Source: a virus
Reading direction: 5' to 3' (one strand)
Length of the DNA stretch: 20,285 nt
Virus record (IMG/VR): IMGVR_UViG_3300014887_000009
Coordinates: 1 to 20,285 of that record
Position numbers and translations under genes: made by a program
The notes under the pieces: generated by a model
Told to the model about the DNA's origin: nothing
What the model saw: the letters and a program-made list of their open reading frames with translations, nothing else
Database searches by the model: none
Shown: in pieces, positions 6,773 through 14,058 of the stretch
How positions within the stretch are numbered: position 1 is the first letter of the stretch
Layout of the letters: every line of letters starts with the position of its first letter

Positions 6773-7150
6773 ATGCCTGATCCCAAGTATCAAGGATCTG
6801 ATATCCGTATCGCCCGCCGAATAGCTCGAAAGCATGGCCCTGATATTGAGAGACGGAGAATCAGGGTTGAGCAGTTTCTAAGTAAAGTTCAATCTGCTGC
6901 TCGTCGTACTGCCAAAAAGAGAAATGCTGCTCAGGCTGAGATGGAGCAGTTGCGCCGTCAGATAGCTTCTTCCTTTGAAGCTCAGCTTGAAAGAGAACAG
7001 CGAGTGCTTTCTGATTGGGCTCAGAGACAGCTTTCTCGGATGCAGGATCGCTTACTTTCCTCTGTTTCTCCAGAAGACATTGCTTCCATTGAGAGAGCGC
7101 AGAGAAAGTATAATAGTTTTGCTGAACTTATCAAAGATTTGGAAGGGTGA
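6773..7150 (+). CDS. Coiled-coil basic protein between terminase and portal
   Basis: This 125-residue protein is almost entirely helical and rich in R, Q, E and A. Residues 11-55 are strongly basic (IRIARRIARK, RTAKKRNAAQ). Residues 50-95 form a heptad-like coiled coil (AEMEQLRRQIASSFEAQLER). I chose ATG 6773 over an upstream in-frame TTG because GAGAGGAG lies nine bases before the ATG and abuts the TTG. No family is recognised. Its place suggests a virion or head-assembly helper, perhaps DNA-binding or a portal cofactor. Confidence 0.7.
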   Translation: MPDPKYQGSDIRIARRIARKHGPDIERRRIRVEQFLSKVQSAARRTAKKRNAAQAEMEQLRRQIASSFEAQLEREQRVLSDWAQRQLSRMQDRLLSSVSPEDIASIERAQRKYNSFAELIKDLEG

Positions 7151-7155
7151 GTACG

Positions 7156-7338
7156 ATGGCAAAGAAAAAGATTGGAGGGCATCCTTTTGAGGTCGAGGAT
7201 CGAGAGCCTCTGGAAGTGGATCGCAGGGAAGTGGATGTATCTGATATCATCATTTCGGAACTTCAGCAGATCCCTATTCCTGAAGGTTTTTACATTTTTT
7301 CCGTCCTTCCTCGACCGACTGTACTAAAAGACGAATAA
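7156..7338 (+). CDS. Small hypothetical protein upstream of portal
   Basis: The 60-residue protein begins MAKKKIGGHPFEVEDREPLE. The ATG at 7156 has GGAAGGGTGA before it; an in-frame GTG three codons earlier overlaps that site and is less likely. The middle is acidic (VDRREVDVSDIIISELQQ) and the end is short and hydrophobic (GFYIFSVLPRPTVLKDE). No family is recognised. It is tightly packed between the coiled-coil gene and the portal gene, so it is co-expressed with head proteins. Confidence 0.6.
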   Translation: MAKKKIGGHPFEVEDREPLEVDRREVDVSDIIISELQQIPIPEGFYIFSVLPRPTVLKDE

Positions 7339-7348
7339 AGGTGATAGT

Positions 7349-9175
7349 ATGGCGAAATTCAAAACTCCTGCTGGGAAGGAGATAGATGCGAGTTATATTC
7401 GCAATCTGTACAATGAGGTAAAAGTTTGGCGACAGCCTTATTATCAGCGCTGGATTAACTACTACAAGCAATACCGCAGTTATCGTGAAGAAGCTAATTA
7501 TCCCTTCCGAAGCTCACTCTTTATCCCTTATACATTTTCACTTGTCGAGCACGTTGTTCCTTCCACTCTCTCATCTATCTTCTCTTCTGAACCAGTTATT
7601 TCTGTCTCTCCCAGAAAAGGTGCTGTCGCTGAGCTTGCTACATTGATTGAAGAGGTTCTCAACTATTTCATTGAGGATAATCGCCTCAAGCTTTATTTCC
7701 GTCTTGAAGATTTCTTCAAAGAAGCTGCTATCTATGGAACAAGTTTTGCCCGTATCCTGCCTTCTTTTACCAAGGAGAATTTTTACAATCCTATTACTGA
7801 GGAATTTGCTCCTTTTCTTGATTATATCAAGGTGGAGCCCATCGATCTCTTTCGTGTTTATCCTGACTGGCGAGCTTCTGATATTGACGATATGCGCTTC
7901 ATCATTATTGAACATGAGAAGTCTGAAGATGAATTGTATGAACTTGCAGCTCTCGGATTGATCAAGAAAGAGATAATTGATGAATTGGCTTCAACGGGTG
8001 AGATAGATAAAGCGAAGGCTGAGCGTTTAGGTGAGGTCGGTCTGAGCCATACTACCACAGGAAAAGAGAGGAAATTCTTCAAGGTACTTGAGTACTGGGA
8101 TCGCAATTGTGTGATCTGGGTTTGCGAGGATAGAGTAATCAAGGAAGTGGAGAATGTCCTTGGTGTATTTCCCTTTGTCATGATGCAGTATACTCGTGTT
8201 CCTCATGAGTTATACGGTATTGGCATTCCTGAAATGGTTGCTGATCTCCAGGAGGAATTGAATACTATACGAAATCAGAGGATTGATAATTTGAATCTTA
8301 TCATAAACCGTATGTTCATTGTAAACAAACTGGCAGATATAGATATGGATTCATTAGTTTCTTATTCGGGAAACTGTATCCTGACGAACGATATTGATGC
8401 TATCAAACCTCTGGATACACGTGATATAGTTCGCAGTTCTTATCTTGAGGAGGATATAATCAAGGCTGATATTGAAGAGACAACTGGAATTACACGTTAC
8501 ACAAGAGGATTACCGCCTACTCGCCGTGAGCCTGCAACCACTACCATTCGTCTCCAGCAGGCAGCTTTTGTCCGCTTTGATGCCATTATGAAAATGATGG
8601 AGTATGGCGTTATTCGGGAGATCGCTTCAATCTTCCTTAGCTATATTCGCAAATACCTTCCTCCTGAGAAGTTTGCTGAGATAGTGGGTTACAATGAATT
8701 TATTGAGCGTGGTGGGCCGCTTTTCTATATGATTCCTCTCAATGATATCCTGAAGAATTACCACTTCAGACCAGTTGGCTCAGCTATCACTGGAGTACGT
8801 GAATTGAGAACACAGCAGTTGCTGAATGCCTTTGCGATGTTTGCTAAATTCCCATTCACCAATGTTTATGAGTTTGCCAAACTCGTTCTTCGTGAAGGTT
8901 TTGGTATTAAAAACATTGATCAGCTCCTCCTCCCTCCTCAGTCGACCGGGGGACCTCCTGGACAACCTCAGCCAGAGGCCCAGCCCGCAGAAGCTGGACA
9001 ACCTCAGGAAATGGCTGGGGCCCAGGGGCAATCTCCCACTCAGCTTCCCGGCCAGGCTCTTGAACCAGTAGCTCTTGAAGAGCTTGCTACAAGGGGAAGC
9101 GAAAACGAGGGTGTAAATACAGAGTCTTTACTTCGTGGATTGGCAGGAATAGTTACTTCAGTAGAAGGGAGGTAA
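7349..9175 (+). CDS. Portal protein
   Basis: The 608-residue product should form the dodecameric ring at one head vertex, through which DNA enters and leaves. It begins with a basic, aromatic N-terminal segment and has the mixed alpha/beta body of large podovirus portals (P22- or SU10-like). Telling parts are FRSSLFIPYTFSLVEHVVPS near residue 55, the long central wing (about 150-300), and the segment IGIPEMVADLQEELNTIRNQRIDNLNL (near 290-316) followed by a helix with TTGITRYTRGLPPTRREPAT. These match portal crown and stem regions. The last 80 residues include a low-complexity tract rich in P, Q, G and A (about 529-573) that is probably disordered. Start is ATG with AAAGGTGA upstream. Location after the terminase supports the call. 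Confidence 0.9.
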   Translation: MAKFKTPAGKEIDASYIRNLYNEVKVWRQPYYQRWINYYKQYRSYREEANYPFRSSLFIPYTFSLVEHVVPSTLSSIFSSEPVISVSPRKGAVAELATLIEEVLNYFIEDNRLKLYFRLEDFFKEAAIYGTSFARILPSFTKENFYNPITEEFAPFLDYIKVEPIDLFRVYPDWRASDIDDMRFIIIEHEKSEDELYELAALGLIKKEIIDELASTGEIDKAKAERLGEVGLSHTTTGKERKFFKVLEYWDRNCVIWVCEDRVIKEVENVLGVFPFVMMQYTRVPHELYGIGIPEMVADLQEELNTIRNQRIDNLNLIINRMFIVNKLADIDMDSLVSYSGNCILTNDIDAIKPLDTRDIVRSSYLEEDIIKADIEETTGITRYTRGLPPTRREPATTTIRLQQAAFVRFDAIMKMMEYGVIREIASIFLSYIRKYLPPEKFAEIVGYNEFIERGGPLFYMIPLNDILKNYHFRPVGSAITGVRELRTQQLLNAFAMFAKFPFTNVYEFAKLVLREGFGIKNIDQLLLPPQSTGGPPGQPQPEAQPAEAGQPQEMAGAQGQSPTQLPGQALEPVALEELATRGSENEGVNTESLLRGLAGIVTSVEGR

Positions 9176-9178
9176 CTA

Positions 9179-9928
9179 ATGCCTGGAGTAAGTCGTTCTT
9201 TTGCAGGCCCAGTAAGATTGAGTGATCTTTTGGCAATGGAAGAAGCAAGGGGAACCATTCCCACTACTGATGAATTGATTGATATAGCTCTTAACTGGGT
9301 AACACCTTTTTCTTTGATAACTCGACCTCAGCTTCTTTCTTTTACAGCAAAAGAGTTAATTCCTGCTTTGCAAAAAGCGGGTCGTCCTTCTTATTTTATT
9401 GACCGTGTGAAAGCTATCTTGGAAGAGTTACCAGAAAGAATTTATGAACCGGTCAGTGAAATGACAACTCCAGCTTCTTTTCCTGAAAAATATTCTAAAC
9501 TTTTTGGAAGAAATTTAGGAGACATTGAATGGTATTTGCGTCATCTTCGTAAAGTACGAGGATCATCAATACGTCCTCTTGGGAAAGTCTCTCCATTTCT
9601 TATTGCACTTAATCCTGAGTTGATGCGTACTACGACTCCAGTCCATGAAATGATGCATTATTGGACTGCACTTGAACATCTCCCTTTGGGAGTACAAACT
9701 CTCCTCTTAGAGACTCATATGGATATACCCATTACTCAACGTGCACTTCACGAAGTTCTTACTTCAACTGCTTTATCTTCTCCTAGTGAATATGGTGCTG
9801 AATATGCAGCACGGTATCTTACTGCTTCACCTCCTGAAGTACGAGAGTTTTGGATGCGAAGAATAGAAGAATTGCCACCTGCTTACAGTAATTGGATTAA
9901 AGATATACTTCGCACATTGCTTGAATAA
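9179..9928 (+). CDS. Putative virion-region zinc metallopeptidase (HExxH protein) between portal and scaffold
   Basis: This 249-residue protein carries TTPVHEMMHYWTALEH, with H156, E157 and H160 forming an HExxH zinc site. A later segment, SPSEYGAEYAARYL (about 201-214), gives E204 or E208 as a third ligand. The ExxAExxxxY arrangement is typical of large zincins of the lethal-factor-like type found in phage virion proteins. The N-terminus (GTIPTTDELIDIALNWVTPF, about 26-45) resembles segments that introduce domains in phage internal virion proteins. The start is ATG right after the portal stop, with GGGAGGTAACTA before it. Roles to consider are proteolysis of scaffold or capsid during head maturation, or a virion-carried enzyme injected into the host. 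It could also be inactive. The metallopeptidase call rests on motifs only. Confidence 0.65.
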   Translation: MPGVSRSFAGPVRLSDLLAMEEARGTIPTTDELIDIALNWVTPFSLITRPQLLSFTAKELIPALQKAGRPSYFIDRVKAILEELPERIYEPVSEMTTPASFPEKYSKLFGRNLGDIEWYLRHLRKVRGSSIRPLGKVSPFLIALNPELMRTTTPVHEMMHYWTALEHLPLGVQTLLLETHMDIPITQRALHEVLTSTALSSPSEYGAEYAARYLTASPPEVREFWMRRIEELPPAYSNWIKDILRTLLE

Positions 9929-9947
9929 TTAAAGGGAGGAGGAGAAC

Positions 9948-10274
9948 ATGTATTTTGATGATGATCGTCGCAAGGCAGTAGAAGAACTCTCACGCCAAAC
10001 TCCAAATGAACAGGTTATCAGTAAATCACATGAAATTATTGATAAAGGTTCTGCTTATGCCAGTTTGAAAGACAATCGTGGCTGGAAGTTCCGCGTAGAA
10101 GAATTTATTCAACCTCGCCTCTCTATTGATCGTTTCCTGACTGCTGATAAAGAAGACCTTCCTTATGTCCAGCATGAAATGAAAATTCTTAGTGAGTTGT
10201 TGAATTTTGTGGATAACCGGATTGCGCAGGCTAATGCAGAGCAACGTTTGTTAGAGAAATTGAAAAAATCCTAA
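9948..10274 (+). CDS. Hypothetical helical protein before the scaffold gene
   Basis: The 108-residue protein begins MYFDDDRRKAVEELSRQTPN. A very strong ribosome binding site (AAAGGGAGGAGGAGA) precedes the ATG. The sequence looks helical, with a C-terminal amphipathic helix (LLNFVDNRIAQANAEQRLLEKL) that may mediate oligomerisation. No family is recognised. Position among head genes suggests a minor head or head-assembly protein. Confidence 0.65.
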   Translation: MYFDDDRRKAVEELSRQTPNEQVISKSHEIIDKGSAYASLKDNRGWKFRVEEFIQPRLSIDRFLTADKEDLPYVQHEMKILSELLNFVDNRIAQANAEQRLLEKLKKS

Positions 10275-10289
10275 ATTATATGTTATAAT
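10260..10289 (+). promoter_or_regulatory. Extended -10 promoter for scaffold and major capsid genes
   Basis: TTGAAA (10260-10265), an 18-base spacer and TATGTTATAAT (10279-10289) form the best match of the rightward late promoters. It overlaps the end of the preceding gene and lies about 55 bases ahead of the scaffold ATG. It would give extra expression to the most abundant virion proteins. Confidence 0.7.
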
Positions 10290-10313
10290 TGGATAGAATA
10301 GTGGAGGAAGTAA

Positions 10314-10333
10314 CTAAAATTTTAGACTGAGGA
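10314..10333 (+). promoter_or_regulatory. Leader element shared with 12965-12981
   Basis: CTAAAATTTTAGACTGAGGA in the scaffold leader recurs, minus three T bases, as CTAAAATAGACTGAGGA before the zinc-finger gene. The 3' end merges with the Shine-Dalgarno site. It may be an RNA-processing or translation-enhancing element, or simply duplicated leader DNA. Confidence 0.35.
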
Positions 10334-10343
10334 GGGATCATGT

Positions 10344-11306
10344 ATGGCAAGGAAGAAGCAGGAAAATCTGGAGGAAAAGATAATGGAGTCTGAGCTTGGC
10401 CCCACAGCGGATGATATAATGAAGCTGTGGAATGGGACAGGCTCGACTGAGGAAGAACCAGAGGTCACTGAGGAGGAGAAGGGAACGGAGGAGCCCACGG
10501 AGGAGGAGAAACCTCAGGCAGAAGAGGAAGGGTATGAGGATCTTCTGAAGCTTTTGCCTGAGAAGTTCCGGAGTCAAGACCCGAAAGAGGCTCTCAAGCG
10601 ATTTGTAGAGTCTTATCGGGATCTTGAGTCACGGCTAACGCAGACCTCTATGGAACTTACGGAAGCTACCAAACTGTTGCGCACACTTGCTGGCGCTTCC
10701 TCTGCGCAGCCTGTGCCTGAGTCACAGTCTCAGAAGGAAGGAGAGGATGTTAACATTAAATTTGATATTAAGCCGGACGAGTATTATCAGAATCTACCTG
10801 AAGCAGTTCAGAAAACTGTGGTTCAGGCAATTAAACAGGCAGTACAGCAGTATCGCCCTGACCAGTACGCTGCACAGGCAATGCAGCAGGTAATGGCGCA
10901 GATGGCTCTTGCGCAGTTGCGTTCTCGTGATCCGAAGACTTTTGAGCTGGTAAAGGGTGATCTCCTACAGGTGCTTCGTGAGAAGCCTCATCTTGATACC
11001 ATTGAAGGGCTTGAGATTGCGTACGAGGAAGCGAAACAGCGGTACAAAGCGCGGCAGGAGGAGCTCCGTAAGCAGCTCATAGATGAGAACTTTGTCAATT
11101 CCCTCAAGGAGGGAATCCTCAGAGAGATTGCTGCGAAGGTGGGATCTCAGGCAAGGGAAGCTACTGGTGTTCCCCAAGAAGCGACCGGTGGTGGATCTTC
11201 TGAGGTTGCCAAGAAGGAGGCAGAGAAGAAGTCTCCTTCCGAGGTACTCTCTGATATGATCATGTCAGTTGGAGCAAAGGCTCCACTTCTGACTGAAGAC
11301 TTCTAA
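10344..11306 (+). CDS. Scaffold-like head assembly protein
   Basis: This 320-residue protein has the composition and position of an internal scaffold that guides capsid assembly and is then removed. Residues 35-65 are highly acidic (runs of E with P and T). The middle is helical and coiled-coil-like (LKRFVESYRDLESRLTQTSM, about 83-102). A Q- and A-rich helix follows around 160-190. The C-terminus, about 230-320, is mixed-charge and helical, where scaffolds usually bind the capsid protein. It lies immediately before the major capsid gene. ATG 10344 follows GGAGGG by seven bases; an out-of-frame ATG at 10340 is ignored. No protease domain is visible inside it. Scaffolds vary greatly in sequence, so the call rests on context and composition. 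Confidence 0.78.
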   Translation: MARKKQENLEEKIMESELGPTADDIMKLWNGTGSTEEEPEVTEEEKGTEEPTEEEKPQAEEEGYEDLLKLLPEKFRSQDPKEALKRFVESYRDLESRLTQTSMELTEATKLLRTLAGASSAQPVPESQSQKEGEDVNIKFDIKPDEYYQNLPEAVQKTVVQAIKQAVQQYRPDQYAAQAMQQVMAQMALAQLRSRDPKTFELVKGDLLQVLREKPHLDTIEGLEIAYEEAKQRYKARQEELRKQLIDENFVNSLKEGILREIAAKVGSQAREATGVPQEATGGGSSEVAKKEAEKKSPSEVLSDMIMSVGAKAPLLTEDF

Positions 11307-11344
11307 CCTTCTAAGCAATCAAAATTTTACGGAGGTGAAAGAAA

Positions 11345-12520
11345 GTGGCTACCGTTATAAGTGGTGCTGCCGGGACTTTTGACGTTCTGGCTCAGAGGCT
11401 TGTTGTGGATATGTCTCCTAAGATCTATCTCCTTGAACCGGATTCGGCCCCGCTTACAGTTCTTCTCAACAAGCTTACCAAGGAGAAGGCTGAGAATCCT
11501 AGGTACGACTGGATGGAAGATGAATTGATGCCTAACTGGACTAACATTACCAACAATGCTGGCACTGGAACCACCATTACTCTTGGTGCTTCTGCTGGTG
11601 CGACCGGACATGCCAAGTATGTTACCAAGTATTCGCTGATCAAGGTGCCCTCCACTGGGGAAGTTATGCTGGTTACGGCTGTCAATGAGTCCACTGGGGA
11701 TATTACCGTGACTCGTGGTTATGGTACCGATGTATCTTCAGTGGATGGTTCTTCAACTCCTGAACCTGTGGTTATTATCGGTACTGCGTTTGCTGAGGGT
11801 GCTGCTGGTTCTGAGCTGACTCATCACACCACCAAGCAGACCGGTAATTACAATTATATCCAGATCTTCCGTGAGCCTGTGAAGGTTACCAGGACTGCTG
11901 CCCTCACCAATATGTATGGTGGGAAGCTGCGGGTTACCGAGCAGGCGAAGAAGGGTATTGAGATTCTGAGGAACATTGAAAACGCTTTCCTCTATGGCGT
12001 TCGGTACCTTGATTCCAGCGGTGAGCGGCGCACAACTGGTGGGGCTCTCTATTTTATCAGCACCAATTCTACCAATATAGGTGGGTCTCTTACCTACACT
12101 CAGCTTGAGAACTTCCTGCGTTCTGTTTTCAGGTATGGACGTCAGAGGAAGTTCTTGATTGCTTCACCGCTCGTAATGTCTGCTCTCAGCATTATAGCTG
12201 AGGCGAGAGGCTCTGTCCGTCTGGTACCGAAGGCCACTTCCTATGGTGTATCCATTCGCCAGTGGAGCTCTCCTCATGGAGACATTATGCTCCTGAAGGA
12301 TGTAAACCTGACTGGTTCTACCTATGGTGGGTATGGTATTTGCCTTGAGCTTGAAGAGTGTGGTTTCAGATACATGCAGGACGTGACTCTGGAGACCAAT
12401 GTACAGAACCCTGCTGATCTGTTCTATCTGGACGTGTACACTGCGATGGTGGGCTTTGAGCTGCACAACGAGCAGAAGCACGGAGTAATGTATGGAATTA
12501 GCGGTGGTAGTGGCAGCTAA
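11345..12520 (+). CDS. Major capsid protein (HK97 fold, SU10-like head protein)
   Basis: The 391-residue product should build the icosahedral head. The N-terminal arm (TFDVLAQRLVVDMSPKIYLL, 11-30) and the following EPDSAPLTVLL and DWMEDELMP segments resemble SU10-type major head proteins. An insertion domain lies at about 95-145 (LIKVPSTGEVMLVTAV, then DITVTRGYGT), a beta-rich surface module common in this class. The later half (about 165-390) gives the E-loop/P-domain/A-domain order, including FLIASPLVMSALSIIAEARG in the long helix region. Start is GTG after GGAGGTGAAAG. Codons are richer in C and G at third positions than in the neighbours, as expected of a highly expressed gene. It is followed by a strong terminator. 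Confidence 0.9.
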   Translation: MATVISGAAGTFDVLAQRLVVDMSPKIYLLEPDSAPLTVLLNKLTKEKAENPRYDWMEDELMPNWTNITNNAGTGTTITLGASAGATGHAKYVTKYSLIKVPSTGEVMLVTAVNESTGDITVTRGYGTDVSSVDGSSTPEPVVIIGTAFAEGAAGSELTHHTTKQTGNYNYIQIFREPVKVTRTAALTNMYGGKLRVTEQAKKGIEILRNIENAFLYGVRYLDSSGERRTTGGALYFISTNSTNIGGSLTYTQLENFLRSVFRYGRQRKFLIASPLVMSALSIIAEARGSVRLVPKATSYGVSIRQWSSPHGDIMLLKDVNLTGSTYGGYGICLELEECGFRYMQDVTLETNVQNPADLFYLDVYTAMVGFELHNEQKHGVMYGISGGSGS

Positions 12521-12558
12521 TAACAGCGAATGTTAGTTCGTTGTTTAAATTTTAGAAT

Positions 12559-12590
12559 GGGGAGGGAGTAAAATCCCTCCCCTTTTCTTT
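12559..12590 (+). terminator. Strong intrinsic terminator after the major capsid gene
   Basis: A perfect nine-base-pair stem, GGGGAGGGA (12559-12567) with TCCCTCCCC (12574-12582), encloses a six-base loop. TTTTCTTT follows directly. This is a textbook rho-independent terminator for the scaffold-capsid transcript. Confidence 0.92.
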
Positions 12591-12600
12591 ATGCTTTAAT
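12590..12600 (+). promoter_or_regulatory. Possible extended -10 promoter restarting transcription after the terminator
   Basis: TATGCTTTAAT begins within the U-tract of the terminator and matches the TRTGN extended -10 found at the other module borders, with one change in the hexamer. The -35 position falls inside the terminator stem and has no match, so this promoter is weaker evidence than the others. It would start close to the ribosome binding site of the gene at 12617. Confidence 0.4.
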
Positions 12601-12616
12601 TGTGAAGGAGGGTAAG

Positions 12617-12958
12617 ATGCCAGTAACGGGGAAAGGAAATGATGATCTGAAGGAAATAGAAAAAATACTGGAACGGAATAAGTCCAAACCATTTGTTAAA
12701 CGCATTTTACAGTATAGGCGATATCCGAAACTGAAGATAAATAATCGTGAGGCTACCCATTTAATGACATGGATGGAAGTAGGGAAGGGACGATATGCTG
12801 TATTTCCCACGGTTTTGTACGAAAAAGGTAAGTTAATCCGTTATTCTCCTAGAAAAGCATGGGAAAAAGTGCGTGAGAGCGGGAATTATATTCTTTTCCA
12901 TAGCCCGGAGAGGGCTGATTGGTTTTCAAAGAATTACAAAAAATATTGGCAAAGATAG
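12617..12958 (+). CDS. Hypothetical phage protein with ATHLM and FPT motifs
   Basis: The 113-residue protein starts at ATG 12617, five codons after an in-frame GTG that overlaps the GAAGGAGGG ribosome binding site. It contains NREATHLMTWMEVGKGRYAV and FPTVLYEKGKLIRYSPRKAW (about 45-85). The end reads NYILFHSPERADWFSKNYKK. The order (a polar HLM segment, a PT motif, then a glycine-led turn and an F-x-S-x-x-x-A helix) resembles a small domain that recurs in phage virion proteins, usually as part of larger internal proteins. Its function is unknown. Here it stands alone, right after the capsid terminator. Confidence 0.65.
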   Translation: MPVTGKGNDDLKEIEKILERNKSKPFVKRILQYRRYPKLKINNREATHLMTWMEVGKGRYAVFPTVLYEKGKLIRYSPRKAWEKVRESGNYILFHSPERADWFSKNYKKYWQR

Positions 12959-12964
12959 AGATTT

Positions 12965-12981
12965 CTAAAATAGACTGAGGA
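12965..12981 (+). promoter_or_regulatory. Leader element shared with 10314-10333
   Basis: CTAAAATAGACTGAGGA lies just before the AAGGAGGAGA ribosome binding site of the zinc-finger gene and repeats the scaffold leader element with a three-base deletion. Confidence 0.35.
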
Positions 12982-12996
12982 AGGAGGAGATGAGCA

Positions 12997-13515
12997 ATGG
13001 CTAATAAAACAAAAAGCTGGACGTTTTACAGCAGGCACAAAAACTTGCAGATCTGGTTACGGCAACCTGTGGAGACGTATGATACACGAGGAAAATTGCG
13101 TGTGGTTGATCCTGGAATACTTGTTGAATTTGAAGGAGGGCATTACAGTACAACTGATCCTGTGATTGCGGAAGGGCTTATGAAGCATCCAGATTTTGGC
13201 CGAACTTTTGAGTTATTCAAGGGTAATCCAATCTCTCCAGAAGAGATGAAAGAAAATGCCCTTACTGCAATCAAGAAATCAATTGAAGCAGGGCCTCCGC
13301 CGGGTGATATAATTCCCGGAACGAAGGTGAAAAGAGTTTATCGCTGTAAGGAATGTGGAGCAACCTTCACTTCTGTTTACCATTTGACAAAGCATAAGCG
13401 AGAGGCTCATCCAGTCATTGCTGAAGAGAAGATTGAGAAGATAGAGGAAAGTAAGGAGGTTGATTCAAATGGCCAAGAAGAAATCAAAGAAGAAACTTCC
13501 AGCCCAGCAGATTAA
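12997..13515 (+). CDS. Head-region protein with C-terminal C2H2 zinc finger
   Basis: This 172-residue protein has two parts. Residues 1-75 form a small globular domain (VDPGILVEFEGGHYSTTDPV, IAEGLMKHPDFG) of a kind I associate with small genes downstream of phage capsid genes; function unknown. After a proline- and glycine-rich linker (98-110), residues 115-139 form a classical C2H2 zinc finger: C117-x2-C120, twelve residues, H133-x4-H138, with the usual F124 and L130 core positions. The last 30 residues are acidic and probably disordered. The finger could bind packaged DNA, a capsid partner or host nucleic acid. C2H2 fingers are uncommon in bacterial virus structural genes. It has a strong AAGGAGGAGA site and overlaps the next gene by 47 bases. 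Confidence 0.75.
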   Translation: MANKTKSWTFYSRHKNLQIWLRQPVETYDTRGKLRVVDPGILVEFEGGHYSTTDPVIAEGLMKHPDFGRTFELFKGNPISPEEMKENALTAIKKSIEAGPPPGDIIPGTKVKRVYRCKECGATFTSVYHLTKHKREAHPVIAEEKIEKIEESKEVDSNGQEEIKEETSSPAD

Positions 13516-13708
13516 GGCTGCTATCCAGAAGCGAGGTACAGAAGGTACTTTCAGAGAATGGTGTAAGAGACATGGTTTCAGTGGAGGAAATGCAGCTTGC
13601 GCCAACTACGCTCTCAGGCAGTATAAGAAAGGCAAAGTGTCAAAAGATATCATGGAGAAAGCTCGTACTGCCAAGGCTTTTGCTTCAATGAGGAAGAAGA
13701 AAAAGTAG
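13469..13708 (+). CDS. Small, very basic protein
   Basis: The 79-residue protein begins MAKKKSKKKLPAQQIKAAIQ and ends in RKKKK. I chose ATG 13469 because AAGGAGGT lies eight bases before it; an in-frame TTG at 13460 abuts that site. The middle (GTFREWCKRHGFSGGNAACA, about 29-48) may be a compact helical domain with two cysteines. The strong positive charge at both ends suggests DNA or capsid-surface binding, possibly as an internal head protein. No family is recognised. It is translationally linked to the zinc-finger gene, and the two may act together. Confidence 0.7.
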   Translation: MAKKKSKKKLPAQQIKAAIQKRGTEGTFREWCKRHGFSGGNAACANYALRQYKKGKVSKDIMEKARTAKAFASMRKKKK

Positions 13709-13720
13709 GAGGTGTAAAGA

Positions 13721-14041
13721 ATGGCCTTCCGGCCTTACAATAGTGGTATATGGGAAGGTGGGAATAAGATTGCAACTGTTGATGGTGCTTCGAGTCCTGT
13801 TAGTTCCCCTCTTGCAGTAGATACTACTACAATCAAGACTCTTACCGTTCCCAGTAATGCTGTTTCTTTGATCATTTCGGGTTCGGTTGCACTGCGGATA
13901 AGCGAGGATGATGATATGAACTCTTATTTTGTGTTGCCTGCGGATACTCCTCTTCATCTTGATGTAGCTGATGAGGATTACGTCTACGTAAGGGGAGATA
14001 GTGCTTCGGGTGATTGCTATTTTGTATTTCAGCTAATATAG
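13721..14041 (+). CDS. Putative beta-rich decoration or minor virion protein
   Basis: The 106-residue protein has strong ribosome binding (GGAGGTGTAAAGA) and consists of short beta strands separated by glycine, serine and aspartate turns. Examples are IKTLTVPSNAVSLIISGSVA (about 38-57) and EDYVYVRGDSASGDCYFVFQ near the end. This pattern (a TVPSNA strand, then a central glycine, then YVYVRG) is seen in small single-domain phage proteins thought to decorate heads or cap tails. No catalytic motif is visible. The role is inferred from fold-like composition and place among head genes. Confidence 0.6.
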   Translation: MAFRPYNSGIWEGGNKIATVDGASSPVSSPLAVDTTTIKTLTVPSNAVSLIISGSVALRISEDDDMNSYFVLPADTPLHLDVADEDYVYVRGDSASGDCYFVFQLI

Positions 14042-14058
14042 GCTGAGGTGGAAAGTAA

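Noticed and set aside
7087-7113. TTGAGA and TATAAT inside the coiled-coil gene
   Set aside because: The spacer is only 14 bases and there is no extended -10, so it is probably chance within coding DNA.
10340-10430. Alternative start ATG at 10340 for the scaffold region
   Set aside because: It is in another frame and would not read the long scaffold-like frame; ATG 10344 is at a better distance from GGAGGG.
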